Positions 16,601 to 23,918 of a stretch of 64,000 nt of DNA are shown here, in pieces. Numbering within the stretch: position 1 is the stretch's first letter; each line of letters starts with the position of its first letter. The stretch is from NCBI GenBank assembly GCA_944387095.1, contig CALXDP010000010.1, forward strand, positions 1 through 64,000, read 5' to 3'. Both the position numbers and the translations under genes were made by a program. The notes below the pieces were generated by a model. The model was not told the DNA's origin. It made no database searches and saw nothing but the letters and a program-made list of their open reading frames with translations. Origin of the DNA: an uncultured Oscillospiraceae bacterium. Lineage in GTDB: Bacteria > Bacillota > Clostridia > Oscillospirales > Oscillospiraceae.

Positions 16601-17551
16601 ATGGATCTTCTGCTGTCCTTTTTTAACTCCCTACCCAACGCGGTGGGTCAGGGTCTGATCTGGGGCATCATGGCCATTGGGGTGTACATCACCTACCGCA
16701 TTCTGGACGTCGCCGACCTGACGGTGGACGGCTCCCTCACCACCGGCGGCGCGGTGTGCGCGGTGTGTATCACCATGGGTTGGAACCCCTGGCTGTCCCT
16801 GCTGGCGGCGGTCCTTGCCGGCATGCTGGCCGGGCTGGTCACCGGCCTGCTCCACACCGCCTGCGGCATCCCCGCCATCCTGGCCGGCATCCTCACCCAG
16901 CTGGCTCTGTACTCCCTCAACCTGCGCATCATGGCCATTGGGGATCCCAATGCCGCTACCAAGGCCACCCTTGCCCTGAGCGTGGACAATGACCAGCTGC
17001 TCCTTTCCTCCCGGTACATCCGGTATACCACCCTGGAAAACCCCCTAGTCCTTTTGATCCCTGTCACCCTGTTGGTCATCGCCCTGCTGTACTGGTTCTT
17101 CGGCACCGAGCTGGGCAGCGCCCTGCGGGCCACCGGCGCCAACCAGGCCATGGCCCGGGCCCAGGGCATCAACACCAGCTTCGGCAAGGTGCTGGGCCTG
17201 GTGGTGTCCAACGGGCTGGTGGCCCTGTCCGGGGCCCTGCTGGCCCAGTATCAGGGCAGCGCTACCAACGACATGGGTCGGGGTGCCATCGTCATCGGCC
17301 TGGCTGCGGTCATCATCGGCGAGGTGCTGCTCAGCCGCGTATTCCGAAACTTCGCCCTGAAGCTGCTGTCCGCCGTCATCGGCGCCATCATCTACTATGC
17401 GGTCATTACCCTGGTGCTCCGGCTGGGCCTGGAGTCCACCGACCTGAAGCTGCTCACCGCCCTGGTCGTGGCCATCTTCTTGGCCATCCCCTATTGGAAG
17501 GGCAGATACTTTTCCAAGCATTTCCGGAGAGGAGGGGCCAGCCATGCTTGA
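16601..17551 (+). CDS. ABC transporter permease (TrpY-like / COG4120)
   Basis: A 316-residue inner-membrane permease with eight to ten helices, beginning MDLLLSFFNSLPNAVGQGLI and carrying the ADLTVDGSLTTGGAV segment typical of the COG4120 permeases related to branched-chain amino acid and sugar (BPL/CUT2-like) importers. GGAGG lies 7 bases before the ATG at 16601. It overlaps the ATPase gene by 8 bases. With the ATPase and the lipoprotein encoded convergently at 18666 it forms the three-part importer; some members of this group import tryptophan or tyrosine, but the ligand cannot be fixed here. Confidence 0.88.
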   Translation: MDLLLSFFNSLPNAVGQGLIWGIMAIGVYITYRILDVADLTVDGSLTTGGAVCAVCITMGWNPWLSLLAAVLAGMLAGLVTGLLHTACGIPAILAGILTQLALYSLNLRIMAIGDPNAATKATLALSVDNDQLLLSSRYIRYTTLENPLVLLIPVTLLVIALLYWFFGTELGSALRATGANQAMARAQGINTSFGKVLGLVVSNGLVALSGALLAQYQGSATNDMGRGAIVIGLAAVIIGEVLLSRVFRNFALKLLSAVIGAIIYYAVITLVLRLGLESTDLKLLTALVVAIFLAIPYWKGRYFSKHFRRGGASHA

Positions 17552-18338
17552 CATCAAAGGGGTCAGCAAGACCTTCAACCCGGGCACCATCAATGAAAAA
17601 GCCGCTCTGCGCAGCGTCTCCCTCCATCTGGAGGACGGGGACTTTGTCACCGTCATCGGGGGCAACGGCGCGGGCAAGTCCACCCTGCTCAACACCGTGG
17701 CCGGCACCTACTTCCCCGACGCGGGCACCATCACCATCGGGGGGGTAGACGTAACCCGGCTTCCGGAACACAAGCGGGCCAAATACATCGGCCGGGTGTT
17801 CCAGGACCCCATGACCGGCACCGCCGCCACCATGCAGATTGAGGAAAACCTAGCTCTGGCCCGGCGGCGGGGGGCCTCCCGCACCCTCCGCCCTGGCATT
17901 ACCCGGGCGGAACGGGGGGAGTACCGGGAGCTGTTGAAGACGCTGGACCTGGGCCTGGAGGACCGGCTCACCGCCAAAGTGGGGCTGCTCTCCGGCGGCC
18001 AGCGCCAGGCCCTCACCCTGCTCATGGCCAGCCTGGTCAAGCCCAAACTGCTGTTGCTGGATGAACACACTGCAGCCCTGGATCCCAAGACCGCTGCCAA
18101 GGTGCTGGACGCCACGGAGAAGATCGTCCAGCGGGACCATCTGACCACATTGATGATCACCCATAACATGCGGGACGCCATCGTCCACGGCAACCGTCTG
18201 ATCATGATGTATGAGGGCCGGATCGCGCTGGACATCTCCGGCGAGGAGAAAAAGAAGCTCACTGTGGAGGACCTGCTTGCCAAGTTCGGCCAGGCCACCG
18301 GCTCCGATGAGGCGGACGACAAGCTGCTTTTGGGGTAA
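17544..18338 (+). CDS. ABC transporter ATP-binding protein (COG1101)
   Basis: A 264-residue ATPase: Walker A GGNGAGKST near residue 38, Q-loop FQDPMTG, signature LSGGQRQALT and Walker B LLLLDEHTAALDP, then MITHNMRDA. The His in place of Pro in DEHTAALD is normal for COG1101 ATPases that pair with COG4120 permeases and COG2984 binding proteins. Its ATG overlaps the permease stop (8 bases), giving coupled translation. Confidence 0.9.
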   Translation: MLDIKGVSKTFNPGTINEKAALRSVSLHLEDGDFVTVIGGNGAGKSTLLNTVAGTYFPDAGTITIGGVDVTRLPEHKRAKYIGRVFQDPMTGTAATMQIEENLALARRRGASRTLRPGITRAERGEYRELLKTLDLGLEDRLTAKVGLLSGGQRQALTLLMASLVKPKLLLLDEHTAALDPKTAAKVLDATEKIVQRDHLTTLMITHNMRDAIVHGNRLIMMYEGRIALDISGEEKKKLTVEDLLAKFGQATGSDEADDKLLLG

Positions 18339-18363
18339 CACCCGGCGGCCCGGAATGGACAGA

Positions 18364-18397
18364 AACATGCCCCGGCTCGGTCGAGCCGGGGCATGTT
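18364..18397 (+). terminator. Perfect 16-bp hairpin ending the permease-ATPase operon
   Basis: Arms 18364-18379 and 18382-18397 are fully complementary around a two-base loop, 26 bases after the ATPase stop codon. Pairs at the base are A-T, so the hairpin brings its own short T end. Confidence 0.75.
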
Positions 18398-18479
18398 CGG
18401 CCATCAAAAAAGGCAACCCCTTTTCCAATGGGGAGGTTGCGGCCTGCCGCAGCGCACTCGAGGTCCGAAAAGGACGGAT

Positions 18480-18593
18480 AGCTCGTATGTTTGCAGGCTG
18501 AGCAATGTTTTTCCCGACGCACATGTCGCTGGGAAAAACAGATCGCATTTGATTGGCGCTTGCGGGGGCGAACTCTGCAAGGCTTTTTTGAGA
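18480..18593 (+). repeat. Structured repeat element, copy A
   Basis: A non-coding block with hairpin GTTTTTCCC/GGGAAAAAC (18507-18515 with 18531-18539; inner CGAC/GTCG), a small second stem around GGCGCTTGCGGGGGCG, then AACTCTGCAAGGCTT (18571-18585), then a terminator-like hairpin. The same order of parts occurs at 23760-23870 with different bases in the stem. Together they look like two members of a dispersed repeat or small-RNA family. Orientation is chosen because the terminator-like hairpin follows on the plus strand. Confidence 0.55.
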
Positions 18594-18635
18594 AGCAGCA
18601 ACTCCCCGGCCCGCTTGGGCCGGGGAGTTGCTGCT
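18594..18635. terminator. Perfect 19-bp hairpin between convergent genes
   Basis: Arms 18594-18612 and 18617-18635 pair completely around GCTT. It follows repeat copy A on the plus strand and lies 31 bases beyond the stop codon of the convergent binding-protein gene, so it can serve both strands. Confidence 0.75.
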
Positions 18636-18665
18636 CATTTGAATCGGAAACCTCGTGTAATGATT

Positions 18666-19658
18666 TTACTCGATGGGCTGGTAGCCTTCGGGCACGGTCA
18701 GGCCCAGGGCTTCGCAGTTGGCGGCGTTGTACAGCTTATCCAGGGTGGTATCGTACTCAATCTCCATTTCGGACACGTCCTCCTCGCCGGTGAGGATGCG
18801 CACGGCCATCTCCCCGGTGATCTGGCCCAACTCATAGTAGTCGATGGACAGAGTGGCCACCCCGCAGCCGGCGCAGATGCCCGACTCTCCGGCCACCACG
18901 GGCACGCCGGCGGGAAGAACCACGTTGGCGATGACCTCGGTGTTGTTGGCGGCGGTGTTATCGGTGGGGATATAGATGACGTCAGAGCCGTCACAGGCGG
19001 TCTGGGTCACGGCGGGCAGGTCGTTGGCATCGTTGAAGGCGTACTGGGTGCAGGTATACCCCATCTCCTCCAGATAGCTCTGGATGGTGGTCACCTGGTA
19101 GACGGAGTTGGGCTCGCCAGAGCAATAGAGCAGGCCAACGTTTTGGGCGTCGGGGAACAGCTCCTGGATCATGGCCGCCTGTTCGTCCAGGGGGGCCAGG
19201 TCAGAGGTGCCCGAGACATTGTCTCCCACGGTGCCCAGGGCGGTCTCGTAGTTGGTCACAGAGGTGCCCAGAATGGGAATGTCCGAGGTGGCGGAGGCGG
19301 CCGCCTGCAGGGGATAGGTGGCGTTAGCCAGGATCAGGTCCACACCCTCGGCAATAAATCCGTCCACAATGGTACCGCAGTTGGCAAACTCACCGGCGGC
19401 GTTTTCCAGCGCAAATCGCACGCCGTCCTCGCCAAAGGCCTCGATCAGCGCGTCCTGGAATCCCTGGGTGGCGGCGTCCAGGGCGTCGTGGGTGGACTGC
19501 TGGCAGATGCCCACCACATAGGCCTCCCCTTCCCCGCCGGCGGCGGAGCTGTCCGCACCAGGATCGCTGGTTTCACCAGTTTCATTTGAGCAGGCCGCCA
19601 GGGCAAACACCATGGCCAGGGCCAGGAGCATGGCGGACAAACGCTTCCTTGTCTTCAT
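18666..19658 (-). CDS. ABC transporter substrate-binding lipoprotein (COG2984)
   Basis: A 330-residue exported lipoprotein: basic start MKTRKRLSAM, hydrophobic core, lipobox LAAC (Cys near residue 23), an acidic Gly/Ser linker, then a periplasmic-binding fold of the COG2984 type (VVGICQQSTHDALDAATQGF, ILANATYPLQAAASATSDIP, VIYIPTDNTAANN). The ATG at 19658 has GGAGG 8 bases upstream; the nearer ATG at 19664 would be only two bases from it. It is the extracellular partner of the permease/ATPase at 16601-18338, unusually encoded in a separate, convergent transcript. Confidence 0.88.
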   Translation of the reverse strand: MKTRKRLSAMLLALAMVFALAACSNETGETSDPGADSSAAGGEGEAYVVGICQQSTHDALDAATQGFQDALIEAFGEDGVRFALENAAGEFANCGTIVDGFIAEGVDLILANATYPLQAAASATSDIPILGTSVTNYETALGTVGDNVSGTSDLAPLDEQAAMIQELFPDAQNVGLLYCSGEPNSVYQVTTIQSYLEEMGYTCTQYAFNDANDLPAVTQTACDGSDVIYIPTDNTAANNTEVIANVVLPAGVPVVAGESGICAGCGVATLSIDYYELGQITGEMAVRILTGEEDVSEMEIEYDTTLDKLYNAANCEALGLTVPEGYQPIE

Positions 19659-19690
19659 TCTCATTTCCTCCAAACACTTTGAACTGTCAC

Positions 19691-19728
19691 TTTATCGCTT
19701 TCATGCAAAAAAGCAAGGAGGCGATAAA
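19691..19728 (-). promoter_or_regulatory. Inverted repeat in the leader of the binding-protein gene
   Basis: TTTATCGC (19691-19698) and GCGATAAA (19721-19728) form a perfect 8-bp dyad around 22 bases, 33 bases before the start codon. A GAGCCC/GGGCTC stem lies just upstream in the transcript. Could be an operator or a leader hairpin; no known riboswitch or T-box core was recognised. Confidence 0.4.
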
Positions 19729-19754
19729 GAGGAGCCCCTTGGGCTCTTTTTGAG

Positions 19755-19783
19755 AGTATACCCTTTTCCACTTCGCCTGTCAA
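19755..19783 (-). promoter_or_regulatory. Strong sigma-A promoter for the binding-protein gene
   Basis: On the minus strand TTGACA (19783-19778) and TATACT (19760-19755) are 17 bases apart, about 100 bases before the start codon, giving a leader of roughly 90 bases. Confidence 0.7.
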
Positions 19784-19808
19784 GGGTTTTATCGCCCCTT
19801 CCTCTGCC

Positions 19809-19832
19809 CCGCCGCCAGATGGCGGCGGGGAC
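19809..19832 (-). terminator. Short GC hairpin after the fliB-like gene
   Basis: CCCCGCCGCC and GGCGGCGGGG (about 19809-19832) form a 10-bp stem with a four-base loop 9 bases past the stop codon of the minus-strand gene. It has no clear T-run. Confidence 0.5.
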
Positions 19833-19840
19833 AGGACAGC

Positions 19841-20956
19841 TCAGCGCTCTGGCTGCCCGGCAAAGGCGGAAAGAAAGGGCCACCGCTCCACATCGCAGAA
19901 CGCCTGGATCAGGGCGGTCAGATTCTCCTCCAGGTGCTCCACCTCCCGGCTGAAGGCGGCCAGCAGGGCAATCTCCCTCGCCCGGTCTGCCCCGCCCGTC
20001 TCCATCCAATCCAGCAGCCGCAGATGATAGATCAGCAGACATCCCGCCCCCGCCATGGCCGCCCGGCCGTAGAGCAGGTCGTCGTTCACCGCCTTGTGCC
20101 AGTGGCGGAACACCAGGTAGCCGGCCAGGTTGGCCAAATGGCGCTCCCACTCCGGGCTTTCCCGCTCAAATCCGGCCCGGGCGGACTGATAGTCCCCCTC
20201 GTCCAACCCCTCCAGCTCCTCCTTCCTCCGGCGCAGCAGCGACCGCCAGGCCGGGCGCAGGGGCTCCAGCTGGGCGCAGGTCTCCATCAGGGCGGCGCAC
20301 AGGGCCTTGAGGGAAACCCTCTCTTCCGTCTCCACCGGCTCCGGAGCGCACCGGACCAGTTCCCCATACAGGGCCAAATCCACGAAGCCCTGGCCCCAGT
20401 CCGCCAGCTCCAGCAGCCCGGCCAGCCTCCGCCACAGAGAGATTGCCCCATTCCCCAGCAGCGCCAATGCCCGTGCCCGGGTGGCCTCCAGGCCCGCCAG
20501 CAGCTCCGGATCCACCCCGTCGAAGGGGGGATCATCTTCCCCGTCGTCCGACTCCTCCAGGACAAATTCCTCCGATTCCAGCAGCAGTCGGGCCGCCTCC
20601 GGACAGGAGACCGCCAGGGCGGTCTCCGTCAGGCAGCCATACTCCTCGGTGAAGCGGGGATAGGCGGCGCAATGGGCGCACAGGTGACTCTCCCCCCAGT
20701 CCCGCTGGATGGCGCACAATCCCTCCGGGGTGAGCAGGGCGCACCGGCCGTCCCCCCGGAGGGCAAAGCAGACCTCCCCGTCCTCTCCCAGCCGCAGCCC
20801 CGCCTCCAGCGTCTCCCGCAGCGGCCGGGGGGCATGCCGGTAGTCCTCTAGCGCCCGCGCGTCCACCACAATCTCCCAGTCCCGGCAGCAGGTGTCCGGG
20901 CAGTCTCCTCCCACACACCGGAACTTTTGGTTGTAGCTGGGCTGTCTGTATATCAT
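19841..20956 (-). CDS. Flagellin lysine-N-methylase-like protein (FliB family)
   Basis: A 371-residue cysteine-rich protein. The N-terminal half carries CVGGDCPDTCC near residues 13-23, GDGRCALLTPEGLCAI near 70-85 and SHLCAHCAAYPRF near 92-104, a cysteine pattern like the Fe-S-binding FliB family, some members of which methylate lysines of flagellin using S-adenosylmethionine. No flagellin or flagellar gene lies in the window, and most Oscillospiraceae homologues are stand-alone genes, so another target is possible. The start at 20956 was chosen over an earlier one because the conserved MIYRQPSYNQ begins there. Confidence 0.75.
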   Translation of the reverse strand: MIYRQPSYNQKFRCVGGDCPDTCCRDWEIVVDARALEDYRHAPRPLRETLEAGLRLGEDGEVCFALRGDGRCALLTPEGLCAIQRDWGESHLCAHCAAYPRFTEEYGCLTETALAVSCPEAARLLLESEEFVLEESDDGEDDPPFDGVDPELLAGLEATRARALALLGNGAISLWRRLAGLLELADWGQGFVDLALYGELVRCAPEPVETEERVSLKALCAALMETCAQLEPLRPAWRSLLRRRKEELEGLDEGDYQSARAGFERESPEWERHLANLAGYLVFRHWHKAVNDDLLYGRAAMAGAGCLLIYHLRLLDWMETGGADRAREIALLAAFSREVEHLEENLTALIQAFCDVERWPFLSAFAGQPER

Positions 20957-21002
20957 GGGAATCCCCCCCATTCTCTTGATTCCATGCGCCTCACTATGTC
21001 CC

Positions 21003-21030
21003 ATTATACCCTTTTTCCCCTCTATGGCAA
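21003..21030 (-). promoter_or_regulatory. Promoter of the fliB-like gene
   Basis: Minus-strand TTGCCA (21030-21025) and TATAAT (21008-21003) with a 16-base spacer, 47 bases from the start codon. It is back-to-back with the plus-strand promoter at 21044. Confidence 0.6.
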
Positions 21031-21043
21031 GTGGGATTTCTGA

Positions 21044-21071
21044 TTGCATTTCCCACAAAAAGTGGTATAAT
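21044..21071 (+). promoter_or_regulatory. Promoter of the CobW GTPase pair
   Basis: TTGCAT (21044-21049) and TATAAT (21066-21071) with a 16-base spacer, 57 bases before the ATG at 21128. No zinc-repressor-type palindrome was recognised around it. Confidence 0.6.
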
Positions 21072-21127
21072 ACCGTCAAATCACAGTTACGGGCCCTGTC
21101 CCGGCGAAAAGAGGTATTCCATCCACT

Positions 21128-22288
21128 ATGACCAAAATCGATATCATCTCCGGCTTTCTAGGGGCCGGCAAAACCACGCTCATCAAAAAGCTGCTGGCCG
21201 AGGCCTATCCCGGCCAGCGCCTGGCCCTCATCGAAAACGAGTTCGGCGAAATCAGCGTCGACGGGGGCTTCCTGAAAGACTCCGGCGTGCAGATCTCCGA
21301 GATGTCCTCCGGATGCATCTGCTGCTCCCTGGTGGGCGACTTCACCCAGGCCCTGCAGGAGGTGCAGGAGCTGTTTCACCCCGACCGCATCCTCATCGAG
21401 CCCTCCGGGGTGGGCAAGCTGTCCGACGTAGTGGCCGCGGTGGAGAACACCGCCGCCCAGGTCCCGGAGCTGGAGCTCAACTGCTCCGTCGCCGTGGTGG
21501 ACGCCACCAAAGTGCAGACCTACCTGAAGAACTTTGGCGAGTTTTACGCCGACCAGGTGCGCACCGCCGGGGCCATCCTCCTCTCCCGCACCCAGAAGCT
21601 CTCCCAGGAGAAGCTGGACCAGGCGGTGGCCCTGCTGCGCGGCGAGAACCCAAAGGCCCCCATCCTCACCACCCCCTGGGAGGAGCTGGATGGTCATACC
21701 ATCCTGGCAGCCATGGAGAACTCCGCCTCCCTGGAGGAGGAACTGCTGGCCGAGCTGCGGGTCCGGCGGAAGGAGGACCACGAGCACTGCTGCCATCACG
21801 GCCAGGAGCATAGCCACGGATGCTGTCATGACCATGGGCACGAGCATCCCCACGACCACAGCCATGAGCGCGGTCACGAACATGGGCATGAGTGCCATCA
21901 TGATCCTGACCACGGCCATGGGTGCGGCTATGACCATGGGCACCACCCGCGCCATGAGCACGAATGCTGCCGCGGCCATCATCACGGGCACAGCCATAAG
22001 GGACACCACCACGCCGACGAGGTGTTTGTCAGCTGGGGCCGGGAGACCGCCCACCCCTTTACCGCCGCCCAGCTGGAGGACATCCTCTCCGCCCTGGACA
22101 CCGGGGAATACGGTGCGGTGCTCCGGGCCAAGGGCATCCTGCCCCAGGCCGGCGGCGGCTGGCTCCACTTTGACTATGTGCCGGAGGAGCACAGCGTCCG
22201 CCCGGGCAACCCGGACTTCACCGGCCGGCTGTGCGTCATCGGCGCCCAGCTGAAGGGGGACCGTCTGGCCCAGCTCTTCGGCCTGTAA
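21128..22288 (+). CDS. CobW/COG0523-type GTPase with long His-rich segment
   Basis: A 386-residue G3E-family P-loop GTPase. Visible are the Walker A SGFLGAGKTT (residues 8-17), the metal-binding CICC motif (C63, C65, C66), the IEPSGVG switch segment near 97, then an exceptional His/Cys-rich stretch around residues 217-297 with repeats such as HGHEHGHE and HHHGHSHKGHHH, followed by a CobW C-terminal domain (RLCVIGAQLKGDRLAQLF). Proteins of this family deliver zinc, nickel or cobalt to client enzymes. The His tract could store metal. It is followed by a second CobW-like GTPase after 13 bases. Confidence 0.9.
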   Translation: MTKIDIISGFLGAGKTTLIKKLLAEAYPGQRLALIENEFGEISVDGGFLKDSGVQISEMSSGCICCSLVGDFTQALQEVQELFHPDRILIEPSGVGKLSDVVAAVENTAAQVPELELNCSVAVVDATKVQTYLKNFGEFYADQVRTAGAILLSRTQKLSQEKLDQAVALLRGENPKAPILTTPWEELDGHTILAAMENSASLEEELLAELRVRRKEDHEHCCHHGQEHSHGCCHDHGHEHPHDHSHERGHEHGHECHHDPDHGHGCGYDHGHHPRHEHECCRGHHHGHSHKGHHHADEVFVSWGRETAHPFTAAQLEDILSALDTGEYGAVLRAKGILPQAGGGWLHFDYVPEEHSVRPGNPDFTGRLCVIGAQLKGDRLAQLFGL

Positions 22289-22301
22289 GGGGGTGCGTCC
22301 C

Positions 22302-23237
22302 ATGCAGGAAATCCCCGTCTATCTCTTCACCGGTTTTCTGGACTCGGGTAAGACCACCTTCCTCAACGGCATCCTGGAGGACGGCTTCGCCAAGGACACG
22401 CCCACCCTGCTGCTGTGCTGTGAGGAGGGGGAGGCGGAATACGATCCCCGGTTCCTGGACAACGTGACGGTGGTCACCATAGACAGCCGAGAGGACCTCA
22501 AGTGTTCCCTGCTCAAGGAGCTGGAGCGGAAGCACCGCCCTGCCCAGGTGGTCATCGAGTACAACGGCATGTGGCCCCTGGCCGACCTGGAGCAGGAGAT
22601 CCTCCCCTCCAACTGGATTCTGTACCAGGTGATGACCACCATCGATGCGGCCACCTTTGACGTGTACGCCAAAAACATGGGGCAGATCATGATGGAAAAA
22701 CTCACCGGCGCGGACATGATCGTCTTCAACCGCTGCACCCCGGCCCTGCGGGACGCCCTGCGAAAGCGCAACCTGCGCATGGTCAACCGCCGGGCGGATA
22801 TCTTCCTGGAGAACACCGACGGCTCCGCCGAGCCCTACCTCACCGGGGACGAGTGCCCCTTCGACCTGAGCCAGGCCGTCATCCACATTCCCGACGACGA
22901 CTTCGGCGTGTGGTACGTGGACGCCATGGAGCATCCAAACCGGTACGCCGGCAAGGACATCCACGCCAAGCTGGTCATGTGCCATGTGCCTCAGTACCCC
23001 GACGTGGCCATCCCGGGGCGGTTCGCCATGGTGTGCTGCGAGAACGACGTCACCTTCCTGGGGGTGGTCGCCAAGGGCAAGGTGTTGAACCAGTTTCCCA
23101 ACCGGGCCTGGGTGGAGCTCACCGCCCGGGTGGAGCTGGGCAGGCACCCCGCCTACGGCGGGGAGGAGGGCCCCATTCTGGCCGTCACCTCCATCGCTCC
23201 CTGTGAGAGAGCACCCCGGGAGGTCCTCACCTTCTGA
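22302..23237 (+). CDS. Second CobW-like GTPase
   Basis: A 311-residue P-loop protein starting MQEIPVYLFTGFLDSGKTTF with Walker A GFLDSGKTT. Unlike its neighbour it has CCEEGE in the position of the CxCC motif, with no obvious CxCC, and no His-rich tail, so its metal chemistry may differ. The C-terminal part (HAKLVMCHVPQYPDVAIPGRF, then FAMVCCENDVTFLG) has a Cys pair. The ATG at 22302 is preferred over a GTG-containing extension because AAGGGGG lies 9 bases upstream. It probably acts with the upstream GTPase in metal allocation. Confidence 0.8.
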   Translation: MQEIPVYLFTGFLDSGKTTFLNGILEDGFAKDTPTLLLCCEEGEAEYDPRFLDNVTVVTIDSREDLKCSLLKELERKHRPAQVVIEYNGMWPLADLEQEILPSNWILYQVMTTIDAATFDVYAKNMGQIMMEKLTGADMIVFNRCTPALRDALRKRNLRMVNRRADIFLENTDGSAEPYLTGDECPFDLSQAVIHIPDDDFGVWYVDAMEHPNRYAGKDIHAKLVMCHVPQYPDVAIPGRFAMVCCENDVTFLGVVAKGKVLNQFPNRAWVELTARVELGRHPAYGGEEGPILAVTSIAPCERAPREVLTF

Positions 23238-23383
23238 TAAACAGAAGAATCCGGTGATTTTCTTCCCTTCCCCCCTTCCCTTGCTTCCTCCAATGTGGTA
23301 TGATGGGGGCGTGAAATCTGTCTTTCTTTTGACGGGCCGCCCCATCCGCCGCCATATTGCGCGCCGAAACAGGAGGAATCGAA

Positions 23384-23734
23384 ATGACGCTGAGAGAGAT
23401 CCGGGACATTCTGGAGGCCGAGGTGCTGTGCGGCGGGGATCTGCTGGACACCCATGTCCTGTCCGCCTGCGGCAGCGATTTCATGAGCGATGTGCTGGCC
23501 TATGTAAAAAACCAAGCGATGCTCCTCACCGGCCTGGTCAATCCCCAGGTGGTGCGCACCGCTGACATGATGGACATGAAGTGCATCGTCTTTGTCCGGG
23601 GCAAGCGCCCGGACGAGGCCATCCTGGCGCTGGCCAGAGAGCGGGACATGGTGGTTATGGCCACCCATCTGCCCATGTACCCCGCCTGCGGCAAGCTGTA
23701 TTTGGCCGGCCTGCGGGGCGAGTCCGAAACTTGA
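23384..23734 (+). CDS. DRTGG-domain protein
   Basis: A 116-residue single-domain protein with the fold-defining run MTLREIRDILEAEVLCGG near the start, ACGSDFMSDVLAYVKNQ near 32-48, and GLVNPQVVRTADMMDMKCIV near 56-75, typical of free-standing DRTGG domains. In anaerobic Firmicutes such proteins often occur beside hydrogenase and PHP genes; here it is alone. GGAGG lies 8 bases before ATG 23384, and an earlier in-frame start lacks one. Likely a small ligand-binding regulator; ligand unknown. Confidence 0.8.
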   Translation: MTLREIRDILEAEVLCGGDLLDTHVLSACGSDFMSDVLAYVKNQAMLLTGLVNPQVVRTADMMDMKCIVFVRGKRPDEAILALARERDMVVMATHLPMYPACGKLYLAGLRGESET

Positions 23735-23759
23735 TCCTCCTGCGCCAGACAGGGCCAGC

Positions 23760-23867
23760 CGGCAAGGTGGGCCGAGAAGTGTTTTCGGCCAGGTACACGC
23801 CCTGGGCGAAAACGGACTTTACCTCCTTCGCGCCTATGGGCGCAAACTCTGCAAGGCTTCCTGACAA
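23760..23867 (+). repeat. Structured repeat element, copy B
   Basis: Hairpin GTTTTCG/CGAAAAC (23781-23787 with 23807-23813) extended by CCAGG/CCTGG with one G-G mismatch, then GCGCC/GGCGC (second stem near 23830-23844), then AAACTCTGCAAGGCTT and a terminator hairpin. Parts, order and spacing match copy A at 18480-18593, yet the long stem differs in sequence while remaining paired. It follows the DRTGG gene. Confidence 0.55.
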
Positions 23868-23872
23868 GCTCA

Positions 23873-23903
23873 AGGGCCGCCCCGGTTCAGGGCGGCCCTT
23901 GTT
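23873..23903. terminator. GC hairpin after copy B and the convergent riboflavin genes
   Basis: AAGGGCCGCCC (about 23873-23883) pairs with GGGCGGCCCTT (about 23891-23901) around a CGGTTCA loop; T-rich sequence follows on the plus strand. It lies 16 bases beyond the stop of the minus-strand transporter gene and so serves both directions. Confidence 0.65.
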
Positions 23904-23918
23904 CGCTTTCAAACGTTT

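Noticed and set aside
19659-19755. T-box or amino-acid riboswitch before the COG2984 binding protein
   Set aside because: No T-box core (TGGNACCGCG) or other known aptamer sequence was found in the leader.
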